The translations under genes and the position numbers were made by a program. Under the pieces are notes generated by a model that was not told the origin of the DNA, searched no databases, and saw only the letters and a list, made by a program, of their open reading frames with translations. DNA of 64,000 nt from assembly GCA_964344685.1 (NCBI GenBank), contig CAYFOK010000006.1:62001-126000 (forward strand), written 5' to 3'. The stretch comes from Scalindua sp964344685 (GTDB lineage: Bacteria; Planctomycetota; Brocadiia; Brocadiales; Scalinduaceae). Positions 7,949-17,584 of this stretch are shown piece after piece (position 1 is the stretch's first letter; every line of letters begins with the position of its first letter).

Positions 7949-10090
7949 TTACTTTTCATTACCTGTCATAACCTGATAGATTTTGTGCATGCCGGTTATA
8001 TTTCGAAGTTCAAATAATCCTAAATAGCGAATATTAAAATTCCCTGTTTTTAATACCGCGTTGTATAAAGCCTCAGTAATAAAAATGCGATCTATTAATG
8101 TAAAGTCCTCTCTTGCAATACCATCTTTTACAACAACAAGATCATCCCCTTTAAGTCCCTCCACACGAAAAGGAATGTTAATATTTGTTCCATGACGATC
8201 CCCATCAGTCATGACTCTGACCTCGCCAAAATGGACACCAAATCTCAGATGTATCTCAGGGCCATCCTCTACATTTGAATTGTATGTGCTTACACTTTCC
8301 AAGATCTGGATTGCCGAATCCAACGCACTCTTTGGATTGGGAAAACAGACCAGAAACCCGTCACCTGTACTCTTAGTAAAAGACGATTTATTGTTTTTGA
8401 ATATAGGAAACATTATACTTTCAAGTGCATTTTTTATAAGATAAGTTGCCCCATCTCCGTACAGGTCCATTATTTTTGATGATTCACATATATCAACCAC
8501 CATGACCGCCTCAGGAATTTCCCTTCTACTGGCGGACGATTTCTTTAAAGCATTAATACGATCATTAACATCCTTGAAGTTACTGTCACTGGCAGCAACT
8601 TTGCTAAACAGCCCACGTGCCTGATGTTTTAATCCCGCTTTTTCACACGCATCGCCCAGGTCATACATCCTTGATTTTGCACGATCATCAGTACAGGAGA
8701 ATGCTGAATATTTTTGAACATGTATTTCTGCAATTTCAAGATCCTTGGTTTTTAACGAATACTGTGCTATGAGATAGTGAGCATCACTCTCGTACTGCCC
8801 ACCGGCTTCCGTCACATCCCTTAACAGTGCTATTCCACGGTCATTGTCTTTTACTTCAGTCAAATAAATATTGGCCAGTTCATAACGTACACGATTCAAT
8901 TGGTCCCCGGTTAACTTTTCACCTGATATCATATTTTCATATACTGCAACTCGTTTATCAGAAACCTGTTTCTTAATAGCTTCTATCTGTACAGGCACGT
9001 GTGGATATTTTCCTGTCAGAGTTTCTAACCTATCTATCAACATGACGGCTTCCTCGATATTTCCTTCTGCCAGAAAAATTGAAATTGATTTTTCGATTAC
9101 TTTTATAAAGGCTGTTTGATAAGATTTCTTTTCCGGTGTAATCTCCAGCAGCTTTTCAGAACTATGAATGGCATCCATACACTGTCTGTTCTTTATATGA
9201 ATATTGATCAGTCCAATCAGTTTTTTTTCGTATGTACTGAGGTTTTTGATCAACTCATCGAAAGATGCGCGATACCTCTCTGCATGATGTTTATCTAACC
9301 TCATAGCCTCCTTTATACAGCTTATAGCCTTGGGATATTCCATTAATTTCTGGTAAATTCTACCTAAAAAAACGTGTAAATATGGATTGTCCGGTTGTTT
9401 GACAATTTCTTCCTGAGCAACTTTCATTGCTTCTTCATATTTCCCGGAACAGCAATACAGATGAATAAGAATATACAGAAACTTTTCACTGGCTTTTCCC
9501 TTTTTACGCAATGCGTCATAGTTCAAAATTATGCTTTGAACATCTTTTGCCACGTTAAACGAGTCGAACAACGCTGTGTATACCTCCTCGTTTAATGGAT
9601 CAGTGTCAACGAGATCAAGTAAGCCATTAGTTGCGACTTTGTAATGACGCGGGCAATTAGTACGCATATCCGCATACTCTTTTACGGCACCTTTGTAATC
9701 CTTTTGCCGGATTAAGATTTTGGCTGTTAAACTGTATTTTTTTGAAAAATAGGGGCCTAATACCTTGAGACGATCAAATATTTCCAGAGCATCTTTGTCT
9801 TTGCCTTGAATATAATAGATTTCTCCTAAAACTTCATTGTACCGCATATAACGAACACCATACTTATCTGCTAATTCCTCCAGGTCATCTGTTGTTATTA
9901 TTTCCTGTATTTTGTTGCAACAGTCAAGTGCCCGATCATAATCTTTTTTATTGAAGTATGCGTAAGAAAGATCGTTCAGGATTTTAACGCTTTGTGGATT
10001 TTGTTTAAATTCCATCTCCCCATATTTAATGACCATATCCCAATCATTTTCCATAAATGCCTTTTTACGATTCTCTTTAAGTTTGGACAT
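7949..10090 (-). CDS. TPR protein with C-terminal class III nucleotidyl cyclase domain
   Basis: A 713-residue protein. The first 510 residues are a long array of tetratricopeptide-like helical repeats (for example YGEMEFKQNPQSVKILNDLS and NPYLHVFLGRIYQKLMEYPK). Residues about 525-713 form a class III adenylate/guanylate cyclase domain: VVDICESS holds the first metal Asp, KSTGDGFLVCF the substrate Lys and second metal Asp, and GTNINIPFRVE the transition-state Asn and Arg. The core catalytic residues seem present, so it may make cAMP or cGMP. No signal peptide is seen. The gene stands alone, convergent with the FKBP gene. Confidence 0.85.
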   Translation of the reverse strand: MSKLKENRKKAFMENDWDMVIKYGEMEFKQNPQSVKILNDLSYAYFNKKDYDRALDCCNKIQEIITTDDLEELADKYGVRYMRYNEVLGEIYYIQGKDKDALEIFDRLKVLGPYFSKKYSLTAKILIRQKDYKGAVKEYADMRTNCPRHYKVATNGLLDLVDTDPLNEEVYTALFDSFNVAKDVQSIILNYDALRKKGKASEKFLYILIHLYCCSGKYEEAMKVAQEEIVKQPDNPYLHVFLGRIYQKLMEYPKAISCIKEAMRLDKHHAERYRASFDELIKNLSTYEKKLIGLINIHIKNRQCMDAIHSSEKLLEITPEKKSYQTAFIKVIEKSISIFLAEGNIEEAVMLIDRLETLTGKYPHVPVQIEAIKKQVSDKRVAVYENMISGEKLTGDQLNRVRYELANIYLTEVKDNDRGIALLRDVTEAGGQYESDAHYLIAQYSLKTKDLEIAEIHVQKYSAFSCTDDRAKSRMYDLGDACEKAGLKHQARGLFSKVAASDSNFKDVNDRINALKKSSASRREIPEAVMVVDICESSKIMDLYGDGATYLIKNALESIMFPIFKNNKSSFTKSTGDGFLVCFPNPKSALDSAIQILESVSTYNSNVEDGPEIHLRFGVHFGEVRVMTDGDRHGTNINIPFRVEGLKGDDLVVVKDGIAREDFTLIDRIFITEALYNAVLKTGNFNIRYLGLFELRNITGMHKIYQVMTGNEK

Positions 10091-10230
10091 AATCTAAATT
10101 TCCAGGAATATTAACCACTGCTTATCTAACTACATAGCATTCAACTGTTTATATCGAGTTCTCTCTTCCAGACAAGTCATCAATTTTTTATACACATTGT
10201 TACTTTAAATTGCAAGAATGAAAAAGAGGT

Positions 10231-11193
10231 TCAGCGCTTTAGAAATTCGATTGCACGTTCTTCTGACCAGTAGCTCTTATCTTTTTTAAATTGCATAAAG
10301 CCGACATGGCCGCCCGAACCTGGCATCTCTAAATAAACGCATTTGCTGTTTGATGTCTCCTTAACCGGATAACAACCATCCGCAATAAAAGGATCATTAC
10401 GTGCGTTGACAATTAAAGCGGGAATTTTAATCTCTGGAATAAATCGATTGCTACTGCATTTATTCCAGTAATCTTCTGCATTTTTAAAGCCATGAAGTGG
10501 TGCTGTGTACCGATCGTCATAATCTTTAAAATTCTTTATTAAATGATAGTCATCATCATTTATCAATCCGGGCATTATTTTCATTTTAGCTTTAATCTTT
10601 TGATGCAAAGTTATCAAAAATCGCCTCATATATATTTTATTCTTAAATTTAGCAAGTTCCCGGGTGCTTGCCTTCAAATCACAAGGAACCGAAAAGACAA
10701 CGGAACCAGCTATTTTACTGTCAACCCTGCTGCCTTTATTGCCAAGATAAAGCAGTGTCAAATTCCCTCCCATACTGAAACCTATTAATACAATCTCTTT
10801 ATAAGACTCTGCCTTTCCGGCATGTTGTATTACAGATTCCAGATCATCAATCGTACCACTATTGTAAAAACGTAATTGGCGGTTTATCTCTCCGGAACAG
10901 GATCTATAATTCCACGCCAGGGCATCCCATCCATTTCGATTAAGCATCTTCACCATTCCAACAACATAATTTCGATGCGAACTGCCCTCTAAACCATGAG
11001 AAACAATTGCTAATTTACTGCTGCCTGTTTTCGACCAGTCAAGATCAAGAAAATCGTTATCCGGTGTAAAAATACGCTCCCTCTGATAAAAACCGGTATC
11101 AAACTTCCTGAACAACGTAGGATAAATTGATTGTATATGCCCGTTTTGCAGAAACAGTGGCGCTCGATAATTAGATCTGTTTATTATTGGCAT
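10231..11193 (-). CDS. YheT-family alpha/beta hydrolase
   Basis: A 320-residue hydrolase of the YheT/ABHD family. It has NGHIQSIYPTLFR at the start, the oxyanion region VSHGLEGSSH, NYRSCSGEIN, the nucleophile elbow GFSMGGN and the late His in GSGGHVGFMQF. An acidic partner lies in NARNDPF. Length and motif order are those of YheT, whose substrates are thought to be esters but are not firmly known. It is likely cytoplasmic. It is divergent from the DUF423 gene. Confidence 0.88.
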   Translation of the reverse strand: MPIINRSNYRAPLFLQNGHIQSIYPTLFRKFDTGFYQRERIFTPDNDFLDLDWSKTGSSKLAIVSHGLEGSSHRNYVVGMVKMLNRNGWDALAWNYRSCSGEINRQLRFYNSGTIDDLESVIQHAGKAESYKEIVLIGFSMGGNLTLLYLGNKGSRVDSKIAGSVVFSVPCDLKASTRELAKFKNKIYMRRFLITLHQKIKAKMKIMPGLINDDDYHLIKNFKDYDDRYTAPLHGFKNAEDYWNKCSSNRFIPEIKIPALIVNARNDPFIADGCYPVKETSNSKCVYLEMPGSGGHVGFMQFKKDKSYWSEERAIEFLKR

Positions 11194-11395
11194 TATATTA
11201 TTTAATATTCGGGACCGTTAAATATCTTCCTGGTATATAAAAACTTTTCTCCGTTCAACAAAAATCACTTTCATCTTTGACGAGAAGTTGATTTTATCCC
11301 ATATTGCCTTTCTATCAATCTATTTATTTTAAGCTTTAAATGCCTGACAACATTTATTACTTGTATCCGTCCACAAACATACATAATATATTGAC

Positions 11396-11809
11396 ATGAA
11401 CAAGATAGAAAAAACGAGTCTGGCCACTGGTTTATTCTTTGGTGCCAGTGGTATCATACTGGGTGCAGTTGGCAGCCATGCCTTGAAAGGATATCCGGAA
11501 GAAACTTTAAAATTTTTTCAGATAGGAAACAAGTACCAGATTTACCATGCTCTGTTTTTAATGATATCAGGGTTATTAGCACATAGATATCCGGGGAAAT
11601 TAATGAACCTCTCTATCTTTGGTACAATAGCAGGTACTATTCTGTTTTCAGGTTCACTCTATCTGCTTACACTTGCAGATATCAAGATTGGAATGATCAC
11701 TCCAATAGGAGGCATGCTATTGATCTCAGCATGGATATTGCTGTTAATACAGGTACTGTTTACAAAAACTCAACCTGAATATCCTGCCACTCCACCAGAT
11801 ACTAACTGA
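11396..11809 (+). CDS. DUF423 membrane protein (YgdD/YwdK family)
   Basis: A 137-residue integral membrane protein with four hydrophobic segments and the DUF423 signature GAVGSHALKG followed by NKYQIYHALFLM. The family is widespread and its function is unknown. It is divergent from the YheT hydrolase and followed by a YceI gene after 159 bases. Confidence 0.88.
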   Translation: MNKIEKTSLATGLFFGASGIILGAVGSHALKGYPEETLKFFQIGNKYQIYHALFLMISGLLAHRYPGKLMNLSIFGTIAGTILFSGSLYLLTLADIKIGMITPIGGMLLISAWILLLIQVLFTKTQPEYPATPPDTN

Positions 11810-11968
11810 GCAGCCATTCCTTGTATTATCTAAATCCATAATATTACAAAGATAAAAAAAAGTAGACATATTATGCAAAATAAGGTAGTCATATTACGAC
11901 AAAAAGTCTTTTTCATATCTTTAAGGGGAAAAAAGCTATTTTCTAATCTTATTTAAAGGAGAAGAAAG

Positions 11969-12523
11969 ATGTCTTTAAAAGCCGGTTCTTATAGTCTGAA
12001 TCCGAATTCTGGAAAACTGTCTGTTTATACTTTTAAAGAAGGCTTGCTTAGTAAATTAGCTCATGACTTGCTGATAGATGTAACTGATTTCAAAGTTAAT
12101 CTGGAAGTACCGGAGGCCGGTTTTGCTTCAGGAAGTCTTGAACTGGAGATACAGGCCAATTCTCTGAAAGTAGTTTGTGCCCTGAATAACGGCGAAAAGA
12201 CAGACGCGTTAAAAGAAAAAGATATAGCAGATATTGAAAAGGACATGGGTGGTAAAGTATTACATCCGGATAAATACCCTACCGTCAATTTCCGCTCTAA
12301 ATCTATTCAGGAAAAAGACGGCGGCTACAAAGTAAATGGAGATTTAAGTCTGCACGGCGTTACTAAAACCATAGATTTTGACATAGACACCAGCGGTGGA
12401 AATTTAAAGGGAATGATTACCTTGCTTCAGAAGGACTACGGAATAAAACCTTTCAAAGCGATGATGGGTACGTTAAAGATAAAAAACGAAATTAATATCG
12501 GTTTTGATCTCTCCTTAGGCTGA
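11969..12523 (+). CDS. YceI family protein
   Basis: A 184-residue YceI-type lipocalin-like beta barrel that in other bacteria binds polyisoprenoids or amphiphilic molecules. It has the family core HPDKYPTVNFRSKSI and GDLSLHGVTKTIDF. A strong ribosome binding site (AAAGGAGAAGAAAG) fixes the ATG. There is no signal peptide here although many YceI proteins are exported, so this one may act in the cytoplasm or be exported by another route. Confidence 0.88.
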   Translation: MSLKAGSYSLNPNSGKLSVYTFKEGLLSKLAHDLLIDVTDFKVNLEVPEAGFASGSLELEIQANSLKVVCALNNGEKTDALKEKDIADIEKDMGGKVLHPDKYPTVNFRSKSIQEKDGGYKVNGDLSLHGVTKTIDFDIDTSGGNLKGMITLLQKDYGIKPFKAMMGTLKIKNEINIGFDLSLG

Positions 12524-12574
12524 ACCTGAGTCGGGAGATTTCAGGTCTGTTAATCATTTTTATAATAATTTAAC

Positions 12575-15094
12575 TCAACAACAAGGAGCGCCTTCTTGTT
12601 CTGACGGGCTGCAGCTGTATGGAACCTTGTTCCCGTCATTTACGTTAAATATTGTAAACTGTCCAGTATAGGGCGGATTACTTAATTTTTCTGCGGTATC
12701 CGTACATACCTCGACAGGCTCGTTTCTAGGGAACAGGTGGCCTTCCTCATCAGTTATTGCCTTATACGGACCATGGTAAACGGCCCTCTGTCCAATGTAA
12801 ACACAACCCTCTTCTTTTTCAAACTTATATCCGCGCAGTGTTACGGAATAGAATGAGTATCCCTCCACCTCTTTCCAGAACACTTTTGACAATGTCTGGA
12901 GCCCGTAAAAGCCGGCCTGCTCAAGGTAAGCCATAAATTCATCTTCGGTAAGCGCACCGCTGATACACTCACCCCATAACTGTTTGTTAAGTTTTAGATG
13001 TGAGGGCGTCTCTACCTGAGAAACTATATCAGATATTACAATTCTGCCGTGGTTTTTCAATATCCGCCACATTTCACTGAAAACAGCTTTTTTGTCGGGT
13101 GACAGATTAATGACACAATTCGATGTGATCAGATTAACCGTACCGCTGTCAACCGGGATATCTTCCAGAAACCCTTTCCTGAACTCTACAATATCGTAAC
13201 CGAGATTCTTTGCCACCAGGTTCCTGTTTTCATTGGCAACTTTCAACATCTCATCAGTCATATCAATTCCGTAAATCTTCCCCTTCGGGCCGACCTTTTT
13301 TGCGGCAATAAAGCAGTCAATCCCTGCACCTGCACCCAGATCTACCATTGTCTCTCCCTCAGAAACCTCAGCAATAATTGTCGGGCTCCCGCATCCATAG
13401 AACCTGTCCAATACCTCCTGTGGGATATGGCTGGTATCTTCCTGAGAATTTTTAGTAGGACAGCATAGCTCCTCCTGAGGCTCTTCCGCAGCCTTACCGT
13501 AAAATTCACGTACGATACTCCTGGGCTTATCAACATCAAAAGAGAGTACACAGTTGGAGTGAAGAGTGTAAACCGATTGTGAATCGGCAACCTGTTCATC
13601 AGCACCGCAAACCTCAGCACCATCACCCATCGATCTTAAGACAGTAGGTGCACTGAACCCTGTTTTTCTCTCCTGCATTTTTTTTCTTGCATCGGCAAGC
13701 TCAAAGATAACATCCTTTGTTATCTCCTTGTGCAGATCACAATATGGATCAAGGGCATGTATGCCGACGTCTTCGGGAAATCTATCCGCTTCGAGCTTGA
13801 ACCCGTTCTCAGAATAAAAGAATGAATGCTCGATGTCCCCGCCCCCGCATATAAATTTTATATGACATTCTCTGCATTTTTCCTTATTCTGCAGCGTTGC
13901 ACTTCTGAATGCCTTACTCATATTGCTGTTTTCCCAGATTTCTCTGAGCGTATTATCAACAATGCTTCCACATCTCAGACCTGCATAGCCGGCAAATGAC
14001 GCAGAAGGATAAACGTCACCATTTGAATAAACGCACATACTGTCGTAACAGGCATTCCCCAAATCATATCGTGTACCCCTTTTACTGTTTGCCCTGAATT
14101 TGTATGAGTCGTGATTATCAACTGAAATACCCGATTCTCCGGCAACCTCCTTCACTTTTCTCGTTACTTCAATCACCTTATCTATCGTAGGAATGGAATT
14201 GTTGTCACTTTCAGTTATCCTGCCCCTCTTATGGGCCCACAAAAGATGGTGGGTTTTCACTCCTGACAATGCAAGCAATTTGGTTGTATCCGGGATATCA
14301 TCGATATTGCTGTTTGCGACTACTGTCGTTACCGTTGGAGAATAACCCGCTTCAACAAGATTTTTAATCCCTTCAATTATCAGAGCAAAACTGCCTTTAC
14401 CTCTTAAAGGATCGTTGATCTCCGGCTTTGAACCATCAAGACTGATCTGGATTTTTAAAAATTTCTTATCGAATTTTTGTAACTTTTCTATGATTTCTCC
14501 TTTCAGGAGCGTTCCATTCGTGAGTATTATGAGTTCGGATTTTTTATGGCTGCAGACATAATCAATGAGTTCAAAAATATCTTTTCTCATGAAGGGCTCT
14601 CCGCCTGTAAAGTAGAATCTGGCTGTACCTAACACCGCAGCCTCATCAATAATACTCTTGATAGTTTCTGTTGAAAGGCCCTTGTCTTCATCCGGAGATG
14701 AATTTACCAGGCAGTGTGAACATGTAAGGTTGCACGAATTATTTGTGTGTATCCATAACTCATTGAGCTTGTCCGCACGGATGAAGTCTGCACGCCCTGT
14801 GTAAACTGTCTGTTTTACCGGTTCTGATGTCAGGAATTCAGACCGGATTAAATCTTTCAAAAACGAGTGAACATCCAGCCACGCCCTGGTATAATCTACA
14901 TCAAAGTTATTTGCATAGCTGTGAATCAGGCCCTTAACATTTTTACAGCTCTTGATATCGTCCATAATCCGGCTGCCTCTGCTATCTGTGATAATCCAGT
15001 TCGGTGTTTCAGGGTCAAAAAGCAGATGGAGGGAGCCTTCCTCTATATGATAATAATCCGGTACATAAAAAACCGATTTTTCGTTAATTTCCAT
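12575..15094 (-). CDS. Radical SAM/SPASM enzyme fused to ArsM-like methyltransferase
   Basis: A single 839-residue chain from the ATG at 15094 (a TTG at 15112 is possible but overlaps the ribosome binding site GGAGG). Residues 1-85 resemble a PqqD-like peptide-recognition domain. A radical SAM core follows with CNLTCSHC near residue 120 and TGGEPFMR. A SPASM region has CYDSMCVYSNGDVYP, RCGSI and CRECHIKFICGGG. From about 565 comes an arsenite-methyltransferase-like domain: FYGCGSP, DLGAGAGIDCF, SNCVINLSPDKKAV and WGECISGALTEDEF, retaining the three Cys of ArsM. The chain ends in CC. The start lies one base after the stop of the preceding gene, so translation is probably coupled. Substrate is unknown; arsenic or a peptide are both possible. 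Confidence 0.85.
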   Translation of the reverse strand: MEINEKSVFYVPDYYHIEEGSLHLLFDPETPNWIITDSRGSRIMDDIKSCKNVKGLIHSYANNFDVDYTRAWLDVHSFLKDLIRSEFLTSEPVKQTVYTGRADFIRADKLNELWIHTNNSCNLTCSHCLVNSSPDEDKGLSTETIKSIIDEAAVLGTARFYFTGGEPFMRKDIFELIDYVCSHKKSELIILTNGTLLKGEIIEKLQKFDKKFLKIQISLDGSKPEINDPLRGKGSFALIIEGIKNLVEAGYSPTVTTVVANSNIDDIPDTTKLLALSGVKTHHLLWAHKRGRITESDNNSIPTIDKVIEVTRKVKEVAGESGISVDNHDSYKFRANSKRGTRYDLGNACYDSMCVYSNGDVYPSASFAGYAGLRCGSIVDNTLREIWENSNMSKAFRSATLQNKEKCRECHIKFICGGGDIEHSFFYSENGFKLEADRFPEDVGIHALDPYCDLHKEITKDVIFELADARKKMQERKTGFSAPTVLRSMGDGAEVCGADEQVADSQSVYTLHSNCVLSFDVDKPRSIVREFYGKAAEEPQEELCCPTKNSQEDTSHIPQEVLDRFYGCGSPTIIAEVSEGETMVDLGAGAGIDCFIAAKKVGPKGKIYGIDMTDEMLKVANENRNLVAKNLGYDIVEFRKGFLEDIPVDSGTVNLITSNCVINLSPDKKAVFSEMWRILKNHGRIVISDIVSQVETPSHLKLNKQLWGECISGALTEDEFMAYLEQAGFYGLQTLSKVFWKEVEGYSFYSVTLRGYKFEKEEGCVYIGQRAVYHGPYKAITDEEGHLFPRNEPVEVCTDTAEKLSNPPYTGQFTIFNVNDGNKVPYSCSPSEQEGAPCC

Positions 15095-15095
15095 T

Positions 15096-16544
15096 TTAGC
15101 TTCTGCCTCCAATAAGATTTTTTTCCAACCAGAGATGGGGTAAAGTAACGTTTTTCTTTACCAGCCATCCATATATTAACAGTATATAAAAAGGAAGGTA
15201 TTCCGGAATTTTCAGCCAGTGCACCTCTTGCCATACCCATTCGTTATTATACCATATCAATTTAGAAAACAGTTCGTGGTTCATGAAATAGTAACAAATA
15301 ACAGTTCCTGACAGGATAAGCCATGCCCTGTTTTTGTTAAAACAGAGAAATGGGATGATCCATGTCAGATACCATGGATGCAATGTCGGAGCTAATATTA
15401 AAAACGTCCCGATAGCGACAAAAGCATAATTTAAGACAAAATTATTCATCTCTATATTCCCTCTTTTTTCCCCTTCTTTTTTAGAGGAAGGATGAAGGGC
15501 AGGGTTTCCATTATCATCTATAGTATTAACGTTCAAATATTTTTTATATAAAAACAGAAGTACCGATCCAAAAATCAATGCCGTTACTATTTTGGATGCC
15601 AGCGGAGATCCGATGCATAAACGGTGAATCAGGAAGTGGACAGAATCATTAAAATGGTACTGAGTTCCAAAATGAAAGAGGGTTGAAAACAGTCCTTTGC
15701 CGGCACTCATATATGGTAAATACAAAACGGCAATTACACCCAACAAGACGATAGCATATCTAATTTTTTTTGCCGGAATCAGAAAAGGAGCAATAATAAT
15801 GAATATAAATTTGGACATTGCTGCCAGTGCAATAGAAAATACGGTTCTCAAATTCTTTTTTATCGCGTATAGATACAACGCGAGAATAACAAGGAATATC
15901 TGAAGGGAATCACAATGACCTCTTGCAGCAAAACTGATAAGGATTAAAGGGCTCCAGGCATACGTCAACACATTATGTGGGTCTTTCCCCACCACCCTTA
16001 AGAGTCTCAATAATATGAATATGGACAGTACATCAAAAATCAAAAAAACAGACTTCATTGATATTATAGAGTGTGAAATGCCATCGGCTATTGCAAACAC
16101 CATAAGCGTAAGCGGCGGATAGATCGTAGACAGGTGTTTATGGTTAATACCGGTGAAAAAACCATCCCTGAGATGTTCCAGGCTGGAAGCTTCCGGAGCA
16201 TGGGAGTAAGGGCTTATCCCGTTCAGCTGCAGTTTCCCTTCCCATAGATAACGGTATATGTCATCTGAAGGAGCAACCGGCAAAAGCGTAAGTCTAAACA
16301 TCAATGAAAAGATGATAATAGCCCAGAGAACTCTCCCCAGACTGCTGTTATCCTGTTGATTACTCTCCGCATCTTTTGAAATGTAGAAAACGGCAAATAA
16401 ATACGTAACAAAAGAGGCGGTATACAGCATAGCAAAGCATGGAATATTCTTTTTGATATCCCCGCTGTAAGCAATTGCAACACAAAGGATTTCAATAATA
16501 AATCCTGTTAAAAGAACGGTTATTAATTTCCTGTTCATTTTCAT
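15096..16544 (-). CDS. GT-C fold mannosyltransferase-like membrane protein
   Basis: A 482-residue protein with about ten hydrophobic helices. After the first two helices comes DDIYRYLWEGKLQLNGI, the periplasmic Asp-Asp loop typical of polyprenol-phosphate-dependent GT-C transferases (MptB/DUF2029 type), then YPPLTLMVFAIADG and HPWYLTWIIPFL. It probably moves a sugar from a lipid-phosphate donor to an extracytoplasmic acceptor. Its ATG overlaps the stop of the DUF3179 gene by four bases (ATGA), and its own stop is one base from the next start, which marks a coupled operon. Confidence 0.75.
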   Translation of the reverse strand: MKMNRKLITVLLTGFIIEILCVAIAYSGDIKKNIPCFAMLYTASFVTYLFAVFYISKDAESNQQDNSSLGRVLWAIIIFSLMFRLTLLPVAPSDDIYRYLWEGKLQLNGISPYSHAPEASSLEHLRDGFFTGINHKHLSTIYPPLTLMVFAIADGISHSIISMKSVFLIFDVLSIFILLRLLRVVGKDPHNVLTYAWSPLILISFAARGHCDSLQIFLVILALYLYAIKKNLRTVFSIALAAMSKFIFIIIAPFLIPAKKIRYAIVLLGVIAVLYLPYMSAGKGLFSTLFHFGTQYHFNDSVHFLIHRLCIGSPLASKIVTALIFGSVLLFLYKKYLNVNTIDDNGNPALHPSSKKEGEKRGNIEMNNFVLNYAFVAIGTFLILAPTLHPWYLTWIIPFLCFNKNRAWLILSGTVICYYFMNHELFSKLIWYNNEWVWQEVHWLKIPEYLPFYILLIYGWLVKKNVTLPHLWLEKNLIGGRS

Positions 16545-17584
16545 TGAAATACTTCAGTATCGGGAAAGTAGTCTGCCCAGACAAACCAGTAAACAGTTAG
16601 AAAATTAACTGGCTGAAGCGCTTTGCCCGCCATATTGCCTTTTATGCCAACCCCATTTTCCAGATCCCAGGTAGTATTTGTTACGCTGTCTGTAGTATCA
16701 CTCTTGCTCTTCTCAAAATCAATTTCCATTCCGCCAACCTGCCTGTCATAGACCTTAATAATACCGGTATCGATATTCCTGTAAACCAGCAGATTCATAC
16801 CGTTAAATTCATCAGTGATTATTGCCGTCTTGTTAAATAAATAGAATGGATAAGCCTTGTATTTACCATTTACTTCTATTCCAATAACATTTGTCTTAAT
16901 ACCCAGCCTCGCATCTATATTTTTGGCAGGAAAAACGCCTGTTTCCTGATTCTTATGGTAGTCCTCATAAACATCATAACCAATTGTCCTAAAACCGTGA
17001 TAAGATAGTACAAGGGTATCCGGATGCTGCTTTTTCCATACTCCCCACGGTACTTTTTGGCATCCGGAAATATTCTGCAGCTTCCTTCCTGCTAACTCAC
17101 CATCTACTGGCTGACCATAAACGATCGGCCAGAGAGATTCCGTTTCGTAATCAAACATCACCAGTGTATTTTTGAGCAATTTCCCGGAAACACCAAAAGT
17201 ATATTCCTTATCATCAATTTCCCGGTTATAAACTACGGAAAGATTCGCAAGCGGGCACCAGGTTACAGCAAAAGCAGTATCACCTATTCTGTCATTTACT
17301 ATTTCATGGTGATTCAGGAGGTATAGAGAATAAGCACGGCTTTCACCATTAATTGTTATCCCAACAACCGGCTCATTATCATCAAGTCCTGCCTCTTCTG
17401 CAGGCACAAATTCGGGATTCTTTATAGCGGGTATGGCGTCACGGGGAAGTACGTATTGTATTTCATCTTTCTCTTTTGAAATGTCAGTACCGGCCCAACA
17501 CGAAATGGTATTGGGAACTGATGAACACAACATCAGGCAGAGCAGGCTAAGATATTTTTTACACAAAAATGATTTGGTCAGCAT
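16541..17584 (-). CDS. DUF3179 domain protein, exported
   Basis: A 347-residue protein beginning with a hydrophobic signal-like segment (KYLSLLCLMLCSSVPN), then the DUF3179 fold: DAIPAIKNPEF, GITINGESRAYSLYLLNHHE, VTWCPLANLSVVYNR, VSGKLLKNTLVMFD and ESLWPIVYGQ. The invariant Cys in TWCPL is present. The family's biochemical role is unknown. It overlaps the upstream GT2 gene by seven bases and the downstream GT-C gene by four, so it is made together with two glycosyltransferases and the radical SAM fusion. Confidence 0.88.
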   Translation of the reverse strand: MLTKSFLCKKYLSLLCLMLCSSVPNTISCWAGTDISKEKDEIQYVLPRDAIPAIKNPEFVPAEEAGLDDNEPVVGITINGESRAYSLYLLNHHEIVNDRIGDTAFAVTWCPLANLSVVYNREIDDKEYTFGVSGKLLKNTLVMFDYETESLWPIVYGQPVDGELAGRKLQNISGCQKVPWGVWKKQHPDTLVLSYHGFRTIGYDVYEDYHKNQETGVFPAKNIDARLGIKTNVIGIEVNGKYKAYPFYLFNKTAIITDEFNGMNLLVYRNIDTGIIKVYDRQVGGMEIDFEKSKSDTTDSVTNTTWDLENGVGIKGNMAGKALQPVNFLTVYWFVWADYFPDTEVFQ

